In this document: positions 45,672 through 54,827 of the stretch, in pieces
How positions within the stretch are numbered: position 1 is the stretch's first letter
Layout: each line of letters starts with the position of its first letter
Source of the DNA: Leptodesmis sichuanensis A121
Lineage (GTDB): Bacteria > Cyanobacteriota > Cyanobacteriia > Leptolyngbyales > Leptolyngbyaceae
NCBI RefSeq assembly: GCF_021379005.1
Contig: NZ_CP075171.1
Location: forward strand, 620,001 to 684,000
Length of the DNA stretch: 64,000 nucleotides
Reading direction: 5' to 3'
Position numbers and translations under genes: made by a program
The notes under the pieces: generated by a model
What the model saw: only the letters and a program-made list of their open reading frames with translations
Databases searched by the model: none
Told to the model about the DNA's origin: nothing

Positions 45672-46859
45672 ATGAAGATCCTGTTTCTAGATCAAAGTGG
45701 TAAGGTAGGAGGCGCTGAGTTATCCCTGTTGGATATAGCACGCCCCTATCGTGATCACTGCCTGGTTTGTTTATTTGCTGAAGGCCCTTTTCGTACCCTG
45801 TTAGAGCAAGCTCAGATCCCAACCTGTGTTCTGGCCACTCCTATTGCAGTCCAGAAAGACAGCAGCGTGGTGAAGGGATTGAGCAGCATCGGGCACTTAA
45901 TGCCGCTGGTTATCAAGGTGGCCCAACTCAGCCGCGAGTTTGATCTGATCTATGCCAACACTCCAAAAGCGTTAGTGGTTGGCGCGATCGCCAGTGCCCT
46001 GAGTCAGCGGCCCCTGGTTTACCACCTGCATGACATTGTTTCTCAAGAGCATTTCAGTGCCATCAATCAGCGTTTGATCATTTCCCTGGCGAATACCTTT
46101 GCCGTGGCTGTGATTGCCAACTCTCAGGCTACAAAAGCGGCCTTTCAGCAGGCTGGCGGACGATCGCCAACAGAAGTGGTGTACAACGGATTTGATATTG
46201 CGGCCTATCAGCAGGTGCGGCACGATCGCTCCACCCTGCGGCAACAACTTGGCCTGGAATCCCGATTTATCGTAGGGCACTTCAGTCGCCTTTCTCCCTG
46301 GAAAGGCCAACACATTTTGATTGAGGCACTAAAACACTGTTCAGAAAATGTGACCGCGCTGTTTGTGGGAGATGCTCTATTCGGAGAACAGAAATATGTT
46401 GAGCAACTGCACCAGCAGATTGAGCAGGAGGGTCTGCAACATAGAGTGCGGTTTTTAGGATTTCGATCGGACGTACCCCAATTGATGGCGGCTTGCGATG
46501 TCGTCGCCCATACCTCCACAGCCCCTGAACCCTTTGGACGGGTCATTGTAGAAACCATGCTGGGCGGTATTCCAGTGATTGCGGCGGCGGCAGGAGGAGC
46601 TATTGAACTGGTGGAGCCAGGAAAAACCGGATGGTTAACGCCTCCAGGCGACCCGGTAAAGCTGGCAACCTGCATTAATCACTGTCAGAAGTACCCTCAC
46701 CACAGCCAAGAGATAGCTCGTAATGCTCAGGCTGATGCCATTCAACGTTTCGACTTGGCAGCCACGAATGAGCAAATTGCTCAATGTCTCCAGCAAGTGA
46801 GTCAGACCTCCAGGGTTACATTTTCCAACGTTCTGAGATGGTTCCCCGCTTGTTGGTAG
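45672..46859 (+). CDS. Glycosyltransferase family 4 (tandem paralogue 2)
   Basis: 395 residues, matching the preceding gene nearly throughout: ILFLDQSGKVGGAELSLLDIARPY, YANTPKALVVGAIASALSQRPLVYHLHD, HFSRLSPWKGQHILIEAL, APEPFGRVIVETMLGGIPVI. The second Glu of E-x7-E is kept (E in VIVETM). Here GC is higher than in its twin. It is the last gene of the EPS locus before a dispersed repeat. Confidence 0.9.
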   Translation: MKILFLDQSGKVGGAELSLLDIARPYRDHCLVCLFAEGPFRTLLEQAQIPTCVLATPIAVQKDSSVVKGLSSIGHLMPLVIKVAQLSREFDLIYANTPKALVVGAIASALSQRPLVYHLHDIVSQEHFSAINQRLIISLANTFAVAVIANSQATKAAFQQAGGRSPTEVVYNGFDIAAYQQVRHDRSTLRQQLGLESRFIVGHFSRLSPWKGQHILIEALKHCSENVTALFVGDALFGEQKYVEQLHQQIEQEGLQHRVRFLGFRSDVPQLMAACDVVAHTSTAPEPFGRVIVETMLGGIPVIAAAAGGAIELVEPGKTGWLTPPGDPVKLATCINHCQKYPHHSQEIARNAQADAIQRFDLAATNEQIAQCLQQVSQTSRVTFSNVLRWFPACW

Positions 46860-46877
46860 AATTCAACGGGTGGTATC

Positions 46878-46951
46878 TAAACCTTGTCCAAGCCCAGAAT
46901 CGGAGTTTCTCTGATCGGAAAACGACCGTTCTCTCGCTGGACTTGGTTTAA
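46878..46951 (-). repeat. Dispersed palindromic repeat, copy 5
   Basis: AAACCTTGTCCAAGCCCAG...CTGGACTTGGTTTA, about 74 bp, same orientation as copy 1, with central GATCGG-AAAA-CGACC. It marks the end of the EPS locus, as copies 3 and 4 mark its start. Confidence 0.88.
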
Positions 46952-47009
46952 CTTCAGAACAGCCCCTGAAAAAGGTTCTTAAAACATCCCAGGTTCTTAA
47001 AACATCCCT

Positions 47010-47471
47010 ATGACAACCAACAGTTCTCTCAACGCTACGGATTTGTCGGCTGATGACTACGTCGTTTTAGGTTTGGCAACTTGCTTCATCAAGGAAGATG
47101 GCGAAGTTCATGCCGTTAAGATTGTGGAGCCGATCCCCTCGGCGGCCCTGGAAGCGATCGTGAAAGGGATTCCCACCTCTTATGAAATGGCGATCGCAAC
47201 CACATTAGGAGCCGTTTGGATGAACGATACGGCTCACATTCCGCCTGAATTTCCTTCAGATGCCCAGTTATGTGATGAGTTTGGCGATCGTCTGCTGGCC
47301 GCTACTCGTACCTATAAAGCTCGTCCGGTGGCTCAGAGCCATGTTCCTGTAGGAACTGTCAAACGTGACTTTAATTTTTCTACGGAGCGAAAGCGAGTCC
47401 TCAACTCTCAACGGATTGTCAAAGCAGAGGACAATGTGAAGCAACACGAGTACACTCACAAAGTGCTGTAA
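47010..47471 (+). CDS. Conserved cyanobacterial protein, unknown
   Basis: 153 residues, acidic N-terminus, no signal peptide or helix. I recognise no named domain. The first half (DDYVVLGLATCFIKEDGEVHAVKIVEPIPSAALEAIVKG region) looks globular; the last 50 residues are basic and probably extended (ERKRVLNSQRIVKAEDNVKQ). It lies 16 bases upstream of the GST gene, so may be co-expressed with it. Confidence 0.7.
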   Translation: MTTNSSLNATDLSADDYVVLGLATCFIKEDGEVHAVKIVEPIPSAALEAIVKGIPTSYEMAIATTLGAVWMNDTAHIPPEFPSDAQLCDEFGDRLLAATRTYKARPVAQSHVPVGTVKRDFNFSTERKRVLNSQRIVKAEDNVKQHEYTHKVL

Positions 47472-47487
47472 GTCTGTCAGAACAACC

Positions 47488-48045
47488 ATGCTAAAACTTT
47501 ACGGTGGCCAGTTTAGCCGAGCTTCGATTGTCCAGTGGTATTTAGAAGAACTGGGCGTTCCCTATGAGTATGTCCTGTTGGATATGAAAGCAGGTGAACA
47601 TCAAAAACCTGAGTTTCTGGCGATCAACCCGGTGGGCAAAGTGCCTGCGATCGTCGATGGGGACTTCATCCTCTGGGAATCAGGCGCAATTTTGCTCTAC
47701 CTGGCAGAGAAGTATGGCGATCCCAATTTATCTTTAGAAACCCGATCGCACATCAACCAATGGATTCTCTATGGGAATGCCACGCTGGGGCCAGAGATCT
47801 TTTCAGAAGCGACACGGGAAAGTGCCTTCAGTCGCCACATGACCGTACTCAATCAACACCTACAACAGCATCCCTTTCTGTTAGGCGATCAATTTGGTGC
47901 TGCTGATGTTGCGGTCGGTGCCTTACTGGCTTACATTCCCCTGATGCTCAAGTTGGATTTCCAGGATTACCCGGCAGTGCAAGCTTATGTACAGCGGTTA
48001 AGTGAGCGTCCTGCCTACCAGAAAGCGATCGCGAAGCGGGTGTGA
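47488..48045 (+). CDS. Glutathione S-transferase
   Basis: 185 residues, somewhat shorter than the usual 200-220. Thioredoxin-like N-terminus: LYGGQFSRASIVQWYLEELGVPYE (Ser in place of a Tyr/Ser catalytic residue at about 8-10), NPVGKVPAIV with the cis-Pro (about 53) and the glutathione-binding WESGAILLYLAEKYG (ES, about 65-66). The all-helical C-terminal domain follows (FLLGDQFGAADVAVGALLAYIP). Cytosolic detoxification enzyme. Confidence 0.9.
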   Translation: MLKLYGGQFSRASIVQWYLEELGVPYEYVLLDMKAGEHQKPEFLAINPVGKVPAIVDGDFILWESGAILLYLAEKYGDPNLSLETRSHINQWILYGNATLGPEIFSEATRESAFSRHMTVLNQHLQQHPFLLGDQFGAADVAVGALLAYIPLMLKLDFQDYPAVQAYVQRLSERPAYQKAIAKRV

Positions 48046-48215
48046 GGGGTATCAAAAATTAACGTAATCGCCTCCTGATGTCTAATCCCTAACCTCTTCT
48101 TAAACTTACATAACAACAGCTAAAGAATTGTATTCCATCGGCCTCATGAACCTTCCAGGATTTCTATACTGATCCCATTCCCATCGTTTCCTTATTAAAC
48201 GAGGAGGTTCCTACA

Positions 48216-48416
48216 ATGGTTCACACATACGAGGTATTGGTTGATATCAAGGAATACGCTGGCGACAACGCCAATACCTGTCACAACGCCACCAGTCGCT
48301 ACGAAATTGATGCTGAATCCAAACATTCAGCCGATGTCATAGCCCGCGCTCAGGCTAGAAATGAGCATCCCCACGGTACGGAATTTGATGCCCGCGTCAC
48401 TCGAATTCTCCGATAA
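48216..48416 (+). CDS. Small conserved protein, unknown
   Basis: 66 residues preceded by a strong AGGAGG site, so it is probably real. YEVLVDIKEYAGDNANTCHNATSRYEIDAESKHSADVIARAQ suggests a small alpha/beta fold; no membrane or signal segment. I do not recognise a function. It stands alone between the GST and the convergent transporter. Confidence 0.68.
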   Translation: MVHTYEVLVDIKEYAGDNANTCHNATSRYEIDAESKHSADVIARAQARNEHPHGTEFDARVTRILR

Positions 48417-48435
48417 ATAACCCAGGTCAGGATTC

Positions 48436-50397
48436 TTAGCCTCCCACATGGATCACGGGACGGCGGTCTGGATTTTTTTCCGCCTTACGCAGCACTTCTC
48501 GAGTGACCACTGCAATATCGCCTTCCCCAAATAGAATAAACCGCAACAGGTATTGAATTGGGTTGCCTTCAATCCAACCAAAGTAAGCGTGGGGCAGCTT
48601 TCCAGTACGATCGCGAATATAGAACAGGATCGCCGCGATCACATTAGGAACCGCCGCCCCTTGTGCCCGGAGGATCCGGTATGGCCCCACCTGCACTCCC
48701 TTCACAACGATCGTGTTGTCGAACTCGGATGCATCAGAGATCTGCACTTCCAGGAACAACACAGAATCAGTCGCAGGGATGTGGTTGTCTTCCCGGACTT
48801 CTTTTTCCTTCCAGTAATACTCCTGCTCATTGCCTTCATTCAGGCGGTTCGCAATCAGCCGAATCGTGCCCTGGCTTTCTTCTTCCTGGGCTAAAAACTG
48901 GAGAGCGGCTTCATCCATTTCCATGCAGCCGACTCGTAATTCCGTCGATCGCCAGACTCTGGAAGTCAGGGAAGTCAGGACAATCGTACCGATGAAGAAA
49001 CTGGCAATTTTAATCCCTTCTGGCCGTTCAAAAATGTTGACAATCGTCGTGTAAATAAAGACGGCTGTAATCGAGCCAAACAGGATGGTACCTCGACGGG
49101 ATTGTTCGCGGTGGGCGGCCAGGGTAACGGCAAAAGCGGCAGAACTCATCAACACCAAAACCCCAGTGGCATACGCTCCTCCCTGAGCATCCACATTCGC
49201 TTCAAAAATCAGGGTAACGATGAAAGCGATCGCGGTATAGACCAGTACTAGAGGCCGGGTGGCTCGTGCCCAGTTGGGAGCCATGCCGTACCGGGGTAAG
49301 TAGCGGGGCACAATATTCAGCAAGCCTGCCATCGCAGAGGCCCCAGCAAACCAGAGAATCGTAATCGTACTTAAATCGTAGAGAGTGCCAAACTGGTTCC
49401 CTAAATACTGGTGAGCCAGGTAAGCCAGTGCCCGACCATTGGCACTTCCTCCCGGTTGAAATTGTGCTGGTGGAATCAAAACCGTGGTCACTACACTGCT
49501 GGTCATCAGGAAAAAGCTCATGATCAGAGCCGCCGTCGTGAGCAGTTTATAGGTATTGCGAATTCGTCCCACAGGCTGTTCTTCAGTGTCGCCATGTTTT
49601 CCCTTCACCAGGGGCATGACTGCAACGCCTGTTTCAAACCCGGATAGTCCCAGCGCCAGTTTAGGGAATAACAGGGCACTGACCGCTAGCATCATCAGTG
49701 GGCTACTATGTTGCGCAAACAGGGCCGATCGCCAATCCGTAATGGCAGTGGGATGATGTAAGAGTTCCTTCACGCCTGTCGCGACGACTACGAGATTCAA
49801 CAACAGGTAGATAGCTACTAAAAACACAGCTAACCCGATCGCTTCGCGGAATCCTTTGAGAAACACCACTCCTAACAAAGCAATCAGGATCAACGTAATC
49901 GGCACGATTTGCCCGTGAAAAAAGGCTGGTACTAGGGGATTTTCAACAATATGAGCCGTCGCATCCGCTGCCGAGAGAGTAATGGTAATGATGAAATCGG
50001 TGGCCACAAAGCCCAGTAAGCACAGGACCAAAAACTTTCCCTGCCACCAGGACAGCAAATGTTCCAGCATGGCGATCGAGCCTTCCCCGTGGGGACTGAT
50101 GGAAGCTACTCGACGGTAGATGGGTAAAGCACCAAACAGGGTCAGGAGAATCAGAATCAGGGTGGCGATCGGAGATAACGCTCCCGCGGCCAGGGCTGCA
50201 ATTCCCGGTTGGTAACCCAGGGTGGAAAAATAATCCACCCCGGTTAAGCACATCACTTGCCACCAGACATGTTTATGGTGCTCTTCTTCTCTGCTGTAGG
50301 GGCCTTCTTTTACCTGACGGTCTTCCTGCATTAACCAGCGTGCTAACTTTACTCGTTGCCGCTTCGTCGGACCAATCCATTTCGCCATGCCATGCAA
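48436..50397 (-). CDS. APC-superfamily permease with cytosolic C-terminal domain
   Basis: 653 residues with about 12 membrane helices (about 65-480) and a soluble C-terminal domain of some 170 residues. The first helices show [29 protein letters not shown] and the APC-type broken helix; [27 protein letters not shown] (about 235-262) is the second substrate-site region. It resembles the KimA/amino-acid transporter branch of APC proteins, so K+ or an amino acid is the likely cargo. AGGAG before the ATG fixes the start. Transcribed toward the small gene at 48216. Confidence 0.82.
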   Translation of the reverse strand: MHGMAKWIGPTKRQRVKLARWLMQEDRQVKEGPYSREEEHHKHVWWQVMCLTGVDYFSTLGYQPGIAALAAGALSPIATLILILLTLFGALPIYRRVASISPHGEGSIAMLEHLLSWWQGKFLVLCLLGFVATDFIITITLSAADATAHIVENPLVPAFFHGQIVPITLILIALLGVVFLKGFREAIGLAVFLVAIYLLLNLVVVATGVKELLHHPTAITDWRSALFAQHSSPLMMLAVSALLFPKLALGLSGFETGVAVMPLVKGKHGDTEEQPVGRIRNTYKLLTTAALIMSFFLMTSSVVTTVLIPPAQFQPGGSANGRALAYLAHQYLGNQFGTLYDLSTITILWFAGASAMAGLLNIVPRYLPRYGMAPNWARATRPLVLVYTAIAFIVTLIFEANVDAQGGAYATGVLVLMSSAAFAVTLAAHREQSRRGTILFGSITAVFIYTTIVNIFERPEGIKIASFFIGTIVLTSLTSRVWRSTELRVGCMEMDEAALQFLAQEEESQGTIRLIANRLNEGNEQEYYWKEKEVREDNHIPATDSVLFLEVQISDASEFDNTIVVKGVQVGPYRILRAQGAAVPNVIAAILFYIRDRTGKLPHAYFGWIEGNPIQYLLRFILFGEGDIAVVTREVLRKAEKNPDRRPVIHVGG

Positions 50398-50565
50398 CTC
50401 CTGCTAGTACGCGGTCGCCCGTCAAACCTAGCTCATCATTGTACACAGCCCTTGATCAGAAATTTTCTAGCCAATTCAGTCTTTCTGATTAAGTTAGAGA
50501 GTGCCAGCCGCCGCTGGTGATGATCACAACCGAGTTAACCAGCGATCGTCGCAGCGTTCCACATC

Positions 50566-51975
50566 CTATTTATCGCCTTTTTCCGGTAGGTTGCGGGGAG
50601 GTATTTTCCGGCCTTCGTAAAATCGCCGTTCCAGTTGTCCTAATCCCAACCATACGGCTCCGGTAATGAGCGGAATCAGACTAGCAAACAGGATTGTCAG
50701 AAGGGCGGTGGTTCCAGTCAATAGCAGGAGTAGAGGCAGGAATAACCAGGCGATCGCCCCAATGCCAGCCGCCAGCCAGCGCAACTGTTGGACTCTGGTC
50801 AGGGCTTGACGGCAACTGGCACAATGCACAGTATGGGAATGATACCGATCCAGCAAGACTTCTGTAGATAGACGAGGCGGCAACGGTTCTCCCGGAAACG
50901 GATCAGCCTCAAAGTCAGTCACCCACTTTCGCAGGGCAGTTACAAAGGCATCAGCACGAGTGGGCAGATAAAATGCCCTGGCAAACTTGGAGCCTCCCCC
51001 CTGCGCTTCCAGATACCGCTCCTGAAAATGTAGAAAAATCTGATCATCTTCCAGAATCGCATTTTGCCCAATATGGGAATACCAGCGCGGCGTAAGCTTG
51101 ATAAAGAATTCTGGCAGTTTAGAGGAGAATTTGAACGGGAACCGGGCAAATACCCGGCATTCTCCTTTGCGAATGGGAGTGGCATACACCACCGTCAGGG
51201 TGCGACCAAATTGCTTGGAGGTCAGGTCGTGCCACATCAGGGAAGGAGCTACAAACGTGGTATCCTGCCGTCCCAACGTGCCTTTGCGTGGCCCTTCTGC
51301 CCAGATCCCTTGAAAGCCTTGTTTCCCGGTTTTCACCACCTCTAGTTCTACCGGACTGGCATTACTGCGATTACCCACAGAACGGTGATGGGTAAAGGGC
51401 AGATGACTGGAATCCAGGACATTCTCCAGCAGCGTCAGAGCATCGTAGGGGAGATCGCGAAACGTATTCAGGCAAATCCAGCCCTCGGGAGACTCTTCCA
51501 AAGGTTCAACCACGGGGATTTTCACCTGAGATGCCCGATCGGGAGTACCGGGATACACAAATAACAACCCCTGCCGTTCTGCAGTTGGGAGTGCAGTGGC
51601 ACAGGCTCTGGGAGATGCATGGGCGGTTCCTCCTGCCACCTGTTGCGGAATACGATCGCAGGTGCCGTCTCCCTTGAAAGCCCATCCGTGATAGGGACAC
51701 TCCAGCAGCCCATCTTCAGCGATTCGTCCTTCCGAAAGCGGCACCAGCCGATGGGGGCACTGATCGACAAAGGCTCGCCAACAGGTAGCCTGCCGATCCC
51801 ACCAGAGCACCAGATCTTGACCTAATAGCGTAAACCGGCTGGGTTTTGAGCGATCGAGATCTTCCAGATAGAACACGGGATACCAGGCTTCTTTACAGTC
51901 AAAGCGAGTGGGATCATCCCCACCGGCAGGTAACAGGCCCGACTGGCTGGTTTGAGTACGCTCTTGAGTCTGCAT
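50566..51975 (-). CDS. Rieske non-heme oxygenase, PaO/Tic55 type
   Basis: 469 residues starting MQTQERTQTS. The Rieske cluster ligands are Cys73/His75 (QCPHRLVPLSEGRI) and Cys93/His96 (CPYHGWAF). The mononuclear iron region is LDSSHLPFTHH (about 190-200). The C-terminus has the CxxC motif HCASCRQ and two membrane helices, all marks of the pheophorbide a oxygenase/Tic55/chlorophyllide oxygenase family. It probably oxidises a tetrapyrrole or related pigment at a membrane. The frame runs 63 bases further up, but those codons belong to an IS982 end at 51999. The IS therefore sits only 23 bp before the start and has replaced whatever promoter was there. Confidence 0.9.
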   Translation of the reverse strand: MQTQERTQTSQSGLLPAGGDDPTRFDCKEAWYPVFYLEDLDRSKPSRFTLLGQDLVLWWDRQATCWRAFVDQCPHRLVPLSEGRIAEDGLLECPYHGWAFKGDGTCDRIPQQVAGGTAHASPRACATALPTAERQGLLFVYPGTPDRASQVKIPVVEPLEESPEGWICLNTFRDLPYDALTLLENVLDSSHLPFTHHRSVGNRSNASPVELEVVKTGKQGFQGIWAEGPRKGTLGRQDTTFVAPSLMWHDLTSKQFGRTLTVVYATPIRKGECRVFARFPFKFSSKLPEFFIKLTPRWYSHIGQNAILEDDQIFLHFQERYLEAQGGGSKFARAFYLPTRADAFVTALRKWVTDFEADPFPGEPLPPRLSTEVLLDRYHSHTVHCASCRQALTRVQQLRWLAAGIGAIAWLFLPLLLLLTGTTALLTILFASLIPLITGAVWLGLGQLERRFYEGRKIPPRNLPEKGDK

Positions 51976-51998
51976 TACCGGAATCCCAATTAATAAGG

Positions 51999-52093
51999 AA
52001 CGCGATGTGCAACTAAGTTTGGCAAAGGAAAGCCCCACTGAACGATGCTAGAAGTACAACCTATCTAGCGCGAGTGGGACTTATGTTTACTAT
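51999..52093 (+). mobile_element. Extra copy of the IS982 left end
   Basis: 95 bases from AACGCGATGTGCAACTAAG to ATGTTTACTAT, identical to the start of the complete IS. Bases 52000-52093 and 52094-52187 form a perfect 94-bp tandem repeat. The copy contains a short out-of-frame leader starting with the transposase ATG (52074) that runs 20 codons into the next copy. Confidence 0.92.
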
Positions 52094-53087
52094 ACGCGAT
52101 GTGCAACTAAGTTTGGCAAAGGAAAGCCCCACTGAACGATGCTAGAAGTACAACCTATCTAGCGCGAGTGGGACTTATGTTTACTATCGAAGAGTTTATC
52201 ATTGCAGTTTTTTGCTGTGTGGATGATTTGCTGAAGGCAATCACTCAAGGGCAACCCATCCGAGCCAAAGGATTTGCCCCTGCCTTGTCCGACAGTGAGG
52301 TAATGACGATGGAAATTGTGGCAGAGTACCAAGGGATTGATACAGACCAGGCAATTTGGCGCTATTTCCGTCGGCACTGGTTGGAGTGGTTTCCTGGCTT
52401 GGGCAGTCGTTCTGCCTTTGTCCGTCAGGCTGCAAACCTCTGGCAGTACAAGCAACGACTCCAGCAGCACCTGTCCACTGAGTTAGGGGCTTTTGCCGAT
52501 GAGGTGCATCTGGTCGATGGCATTCCTATCCCGTTGTGTGGGTTTAGTCGTGCCCCGGAGTGTCGCAGTTTCAAGGGGATTGCTGCTTACGGTTACTGCG
52601 CGGCTAAAAAGCAGTTCTATTATGGCTTTCATGGTCATTTGCTCATCAGTGCGACAGGGGTGATTACAGGGTTTAGCCTCACCCCAGCCAATGGCAGTGA
52701 ACGCGAGGCATTGTGGGACATGGTGCAGACGATTCATGGTTGGCTCATTGGCGACAAAGGTTACCTCTCTGCCGCTCTCCAGCAAGAGCTTCGAGCTGTG
52801 GGGATTGAACTAGAAACTGCCCTGCGCTCCAATATGCAGGATACTCGTGAGCCTGCTTGGGTGGCGTTACTCCAACGAATTAGACGACTGATTGAAACGG
52901 TGATTGGGCAATTAGTCGAACGCTTCTCAATTGAGAAAGTCTGGGCACGAGATTTATGGCATTTGACCAGTCGCATCAATCACAAGCTTCTAGCTCATAC
53001 CGTTTGTCGATGGCTCAACCGTCACAGTGCTGACCCCTTGCAGTTCGACCAGCTTGTGTCACAGTAGTTTTAGTCGCACATCGCGTT
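52094..53087 (+). mobile_element. IS982-family insertion sequence
   Basis: About 994 bp. The left end ACGCGATGTGCAACTAAG and the right end, read inward as AACGCGATGTGCGACTAAA, form an imperfect terminal repeat of about 18 bp with one or two mismatches. It encodes one transposase. Direct target repeats are not visible, perhaps because of the duplicated left end. Confidence 0.9.
52168..53067 (+). CDS. IS982-family transposase
   Basis: 299 residues, full length and uninterrupted. Family markers: LSDSEVMTMEIVAEYQGI (about 48-65), the first catalytic Asp in HLVDGIPIPLCG (about 115), the second in LIGDKGYLS (about 195) and the Glu in RIRRLIETVIGQLVERF (about 240). These form the DDE site. Start ATG lies just after the IS left end. 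Nothing suggests inactivation. Confidence 0.93.
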   Translation: MGLMFTIEEFIIAVFCCVDDLLKAITQGQPIRAKGFAPALSDSEVMTMEIVAEYQGIDTDQAIWRYFRRHWLEWFPGLGSRSAFVRQAANLWQYKQRLQQHLSTELGAFADEVHLVDGIPIPLCGFSRAPECRSFKGIAAYGYCAAKKQFYYGFHGHLLISATGVITGFSLTPANGSEREALWDMVQTIHGWLIGDKGYLSAALQQELRAVGIELETALRSNMQDTREPAWVALLQRIRRLIETVIGQLVERFSIEKVWARDLWHLTSRINHKLLAHTVCRWLNRHSADPLQFDQLVSQ

Positions 53088-53596
53088 ACCTTTATTTTAA
53101 CTCTGGTGAATAATCCAGGCTAACTGATGTTCCAGAAGATGAGTGATTGAGTGGATGACAGCAGATGACAGCAGGAGTAGGGTGAAGGTAGGGAGGAGTT
53201 AGGAAGGGCACTTGGGCATCGGCTTGTAGAAATGTCTCGATCGGATTGAAGTACTTTTTGGGTAAGTTAAGGGTCTGGAGATACTCCAACAGCCGTTGAT
53301 TATGCTCAGCTAATAGATTCTGAGCGATCGCCTGCTGCTGTTGGTCAAGCTCTTGCTGACCCTGCTCTTTGGCCTGTTGAAGGAGAGGTTGAACAAATTT
53401 AGCCTGCACTCCCCCATCCTCGCGTAGCAGGTGGGGGTTAAGGCGCGGCAATGAAGCGAAGCGGAGTTGCCAATAAATTAATCATCGTAGCCCTGATTCT
53501 CAATGTACTTTCTGAGAACATCCAGGGACGCACCACCAGAAGAAACGGCACAGTACCCACCAGCCATAATCAACAGCATGATAGTATAATTGCTCT
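53088..53596. other. IS605 left-end region and ORF of doubtful status
   Basis: On the minus strand a 119-codon frame (53092-53451) codes for a Gln-rich polypeptide (QQAKEQGQQELDQQQQAIAQN). I see no family, and its 5' end overlaps the likely IS left end, so I do not call it a gene. About 53408-53440 can fold as CCCCCATCCTCG...GCAGGTGGGGG, and 53447-53472 as GGCAA...TTGCC. These hairpins are the expected kind of IS200/IS605 left end. The TATAAT box at 53585-53590 lies only 6 bases before the tnpB ATG. Confidence 0.5.
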
Positions 53597-54827
53597 ATGG
53601 TAAATCGAAACCCCATCATCCGCACTGACAAATGGAGCCTTAACCCAACGGCTGAACAGCGTCAACTGTTTGCCGAAACGGTGAAGGTTTATCGTCGTTT
53701 GTGCAGGCATCTGACGGGAATCGTCTTTACCCATTGGGTAGAACTAGGAAGCCTAAACAGTCAACAGGTCATTCCTGCTGTAGAACGGCTGGTGCATTCA
53801 ACCAGTCAAAACCCCAATGTGAAATATCCAATCGACCGAACGTTTCACAAGTTCCCCAGCTACTACCGCAGGGCTGCAATTGCCTTTGCAGTGGGTCAGG
53901 TTAGCAGCTTTGTTGCCCGTTACCGGGAATGGCAATCAGGCACCCGCAATCGTCGGGATGCCAAACCGCCAACTCTGAATGCAGAGGCGGGATGCTACCC
54001 CACTTTGTACCGAGGACAGTGCTACAGACTGCATGGGTATGAGCAGGGAGAAATCAAAGTATTTACCGGGAAAGATTGGGTCTGGACAATGGTTCAGATT
54101 TCAGGGCTAAGAGAACGGCATACCGTTGATAGTAATAAACGGCTATCTCCCTCACTGATCTTCAATCAGCAAGCCTGCCATCTCTCGGTTCCTTTCGAGT
54201 GTCATCCAGAAAAACGGCAACCAGATACTAATGTGGTTGCGGTCGATTTGGGTATCAACACCACGGCAACGGTTTCAGTTGTCACCTTTGACGGTACTGT
54301 AATCCATCGGGAATTTATTCACCCTGGAAGAGATATAGACCGCAGGGACAAACGACTGAAATCGGTGTCAGCCAGAGCAAGTAAGACGATGGGTAAGGGT
54401 GGAAACCTGCACAAGGGATTCTGCTCTAACACCTATCGGAAATGCCGCAACATCAACCAGAACATCGCTCATCACGTCTCCAAACGAATCACTGATATTG
54501 CCAAACAGTTCAACGCTCAAGCGATTGTGTTTGAGAACCTGAAAGGCTGGAAGCCGACTGGAGGCAAGAAAGGTTCCAACCTGCGCCAACGGTTTCACGG
54601 GTGGTTAAAGGCGATGATTCGCACCTTCACCGAACAGAAATGGCAAGAGGTTGGAGGCAAGGTGATTGATGTGATTGCCGCTTACACTTCAAAACTTGCC
54701 TATGACGGCTCTGGAGTGGTGAAGCGTGATTCCAAAAACTATGATCTGGCAAAATTCTCCTCTGGCAAACGCTATAACTGCGATCTAAATGGCAGTCACA
54801 ACATAGCTGCCAGAGGGATTCTTAAAC
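53405..54827 (+). mobile_element. IS605-type element, 5'-deleted tnpA and 3'-truncated tnpB
   Basis: Left-end hairpins (about 53405-53472), then the 3' end of a minus-strand tnpA, then a plus-strand tnpB, as in divergent IS605 elements. The element stops abruptly at 54827, where an ISKra4 terminal repeat begins. No right end is left. Confidence 0.7.
53478..53567 (-). pseudogene. C-terminal remnant of IS200/IS605 Y1 transposase TnpA
   Basis: Only about 29 codons to a stop: GGYCAVSSGGASLDVLRKYI-ENQGYDD. That pattern (GYxxVSxGGAxLxVLxKYIxxQ) is the end of cyanobacterial IS200-type TnpA. The HUH motif and catalytic Tyr region lie upstream in the protein and are missing; the frame closes 24 bases further up. 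It lies between the left-end hairpins and the tnpB start, in the divergent orientation expected. The element cannot move by its own TnpA. Confidence 0.7.

Noticed and set aside
51976-52038. Longer N-terminus for the Rieske oxygenase
   Set aside because: The extra 21 codons are translated from the IS982 left end.
53092-53451. 119-codon minus-strand Gln-rich frame
   Set aside because: No recognised family, weak start, and its 5' part is the IS605 left end. Kept only as a note in the gap entry.
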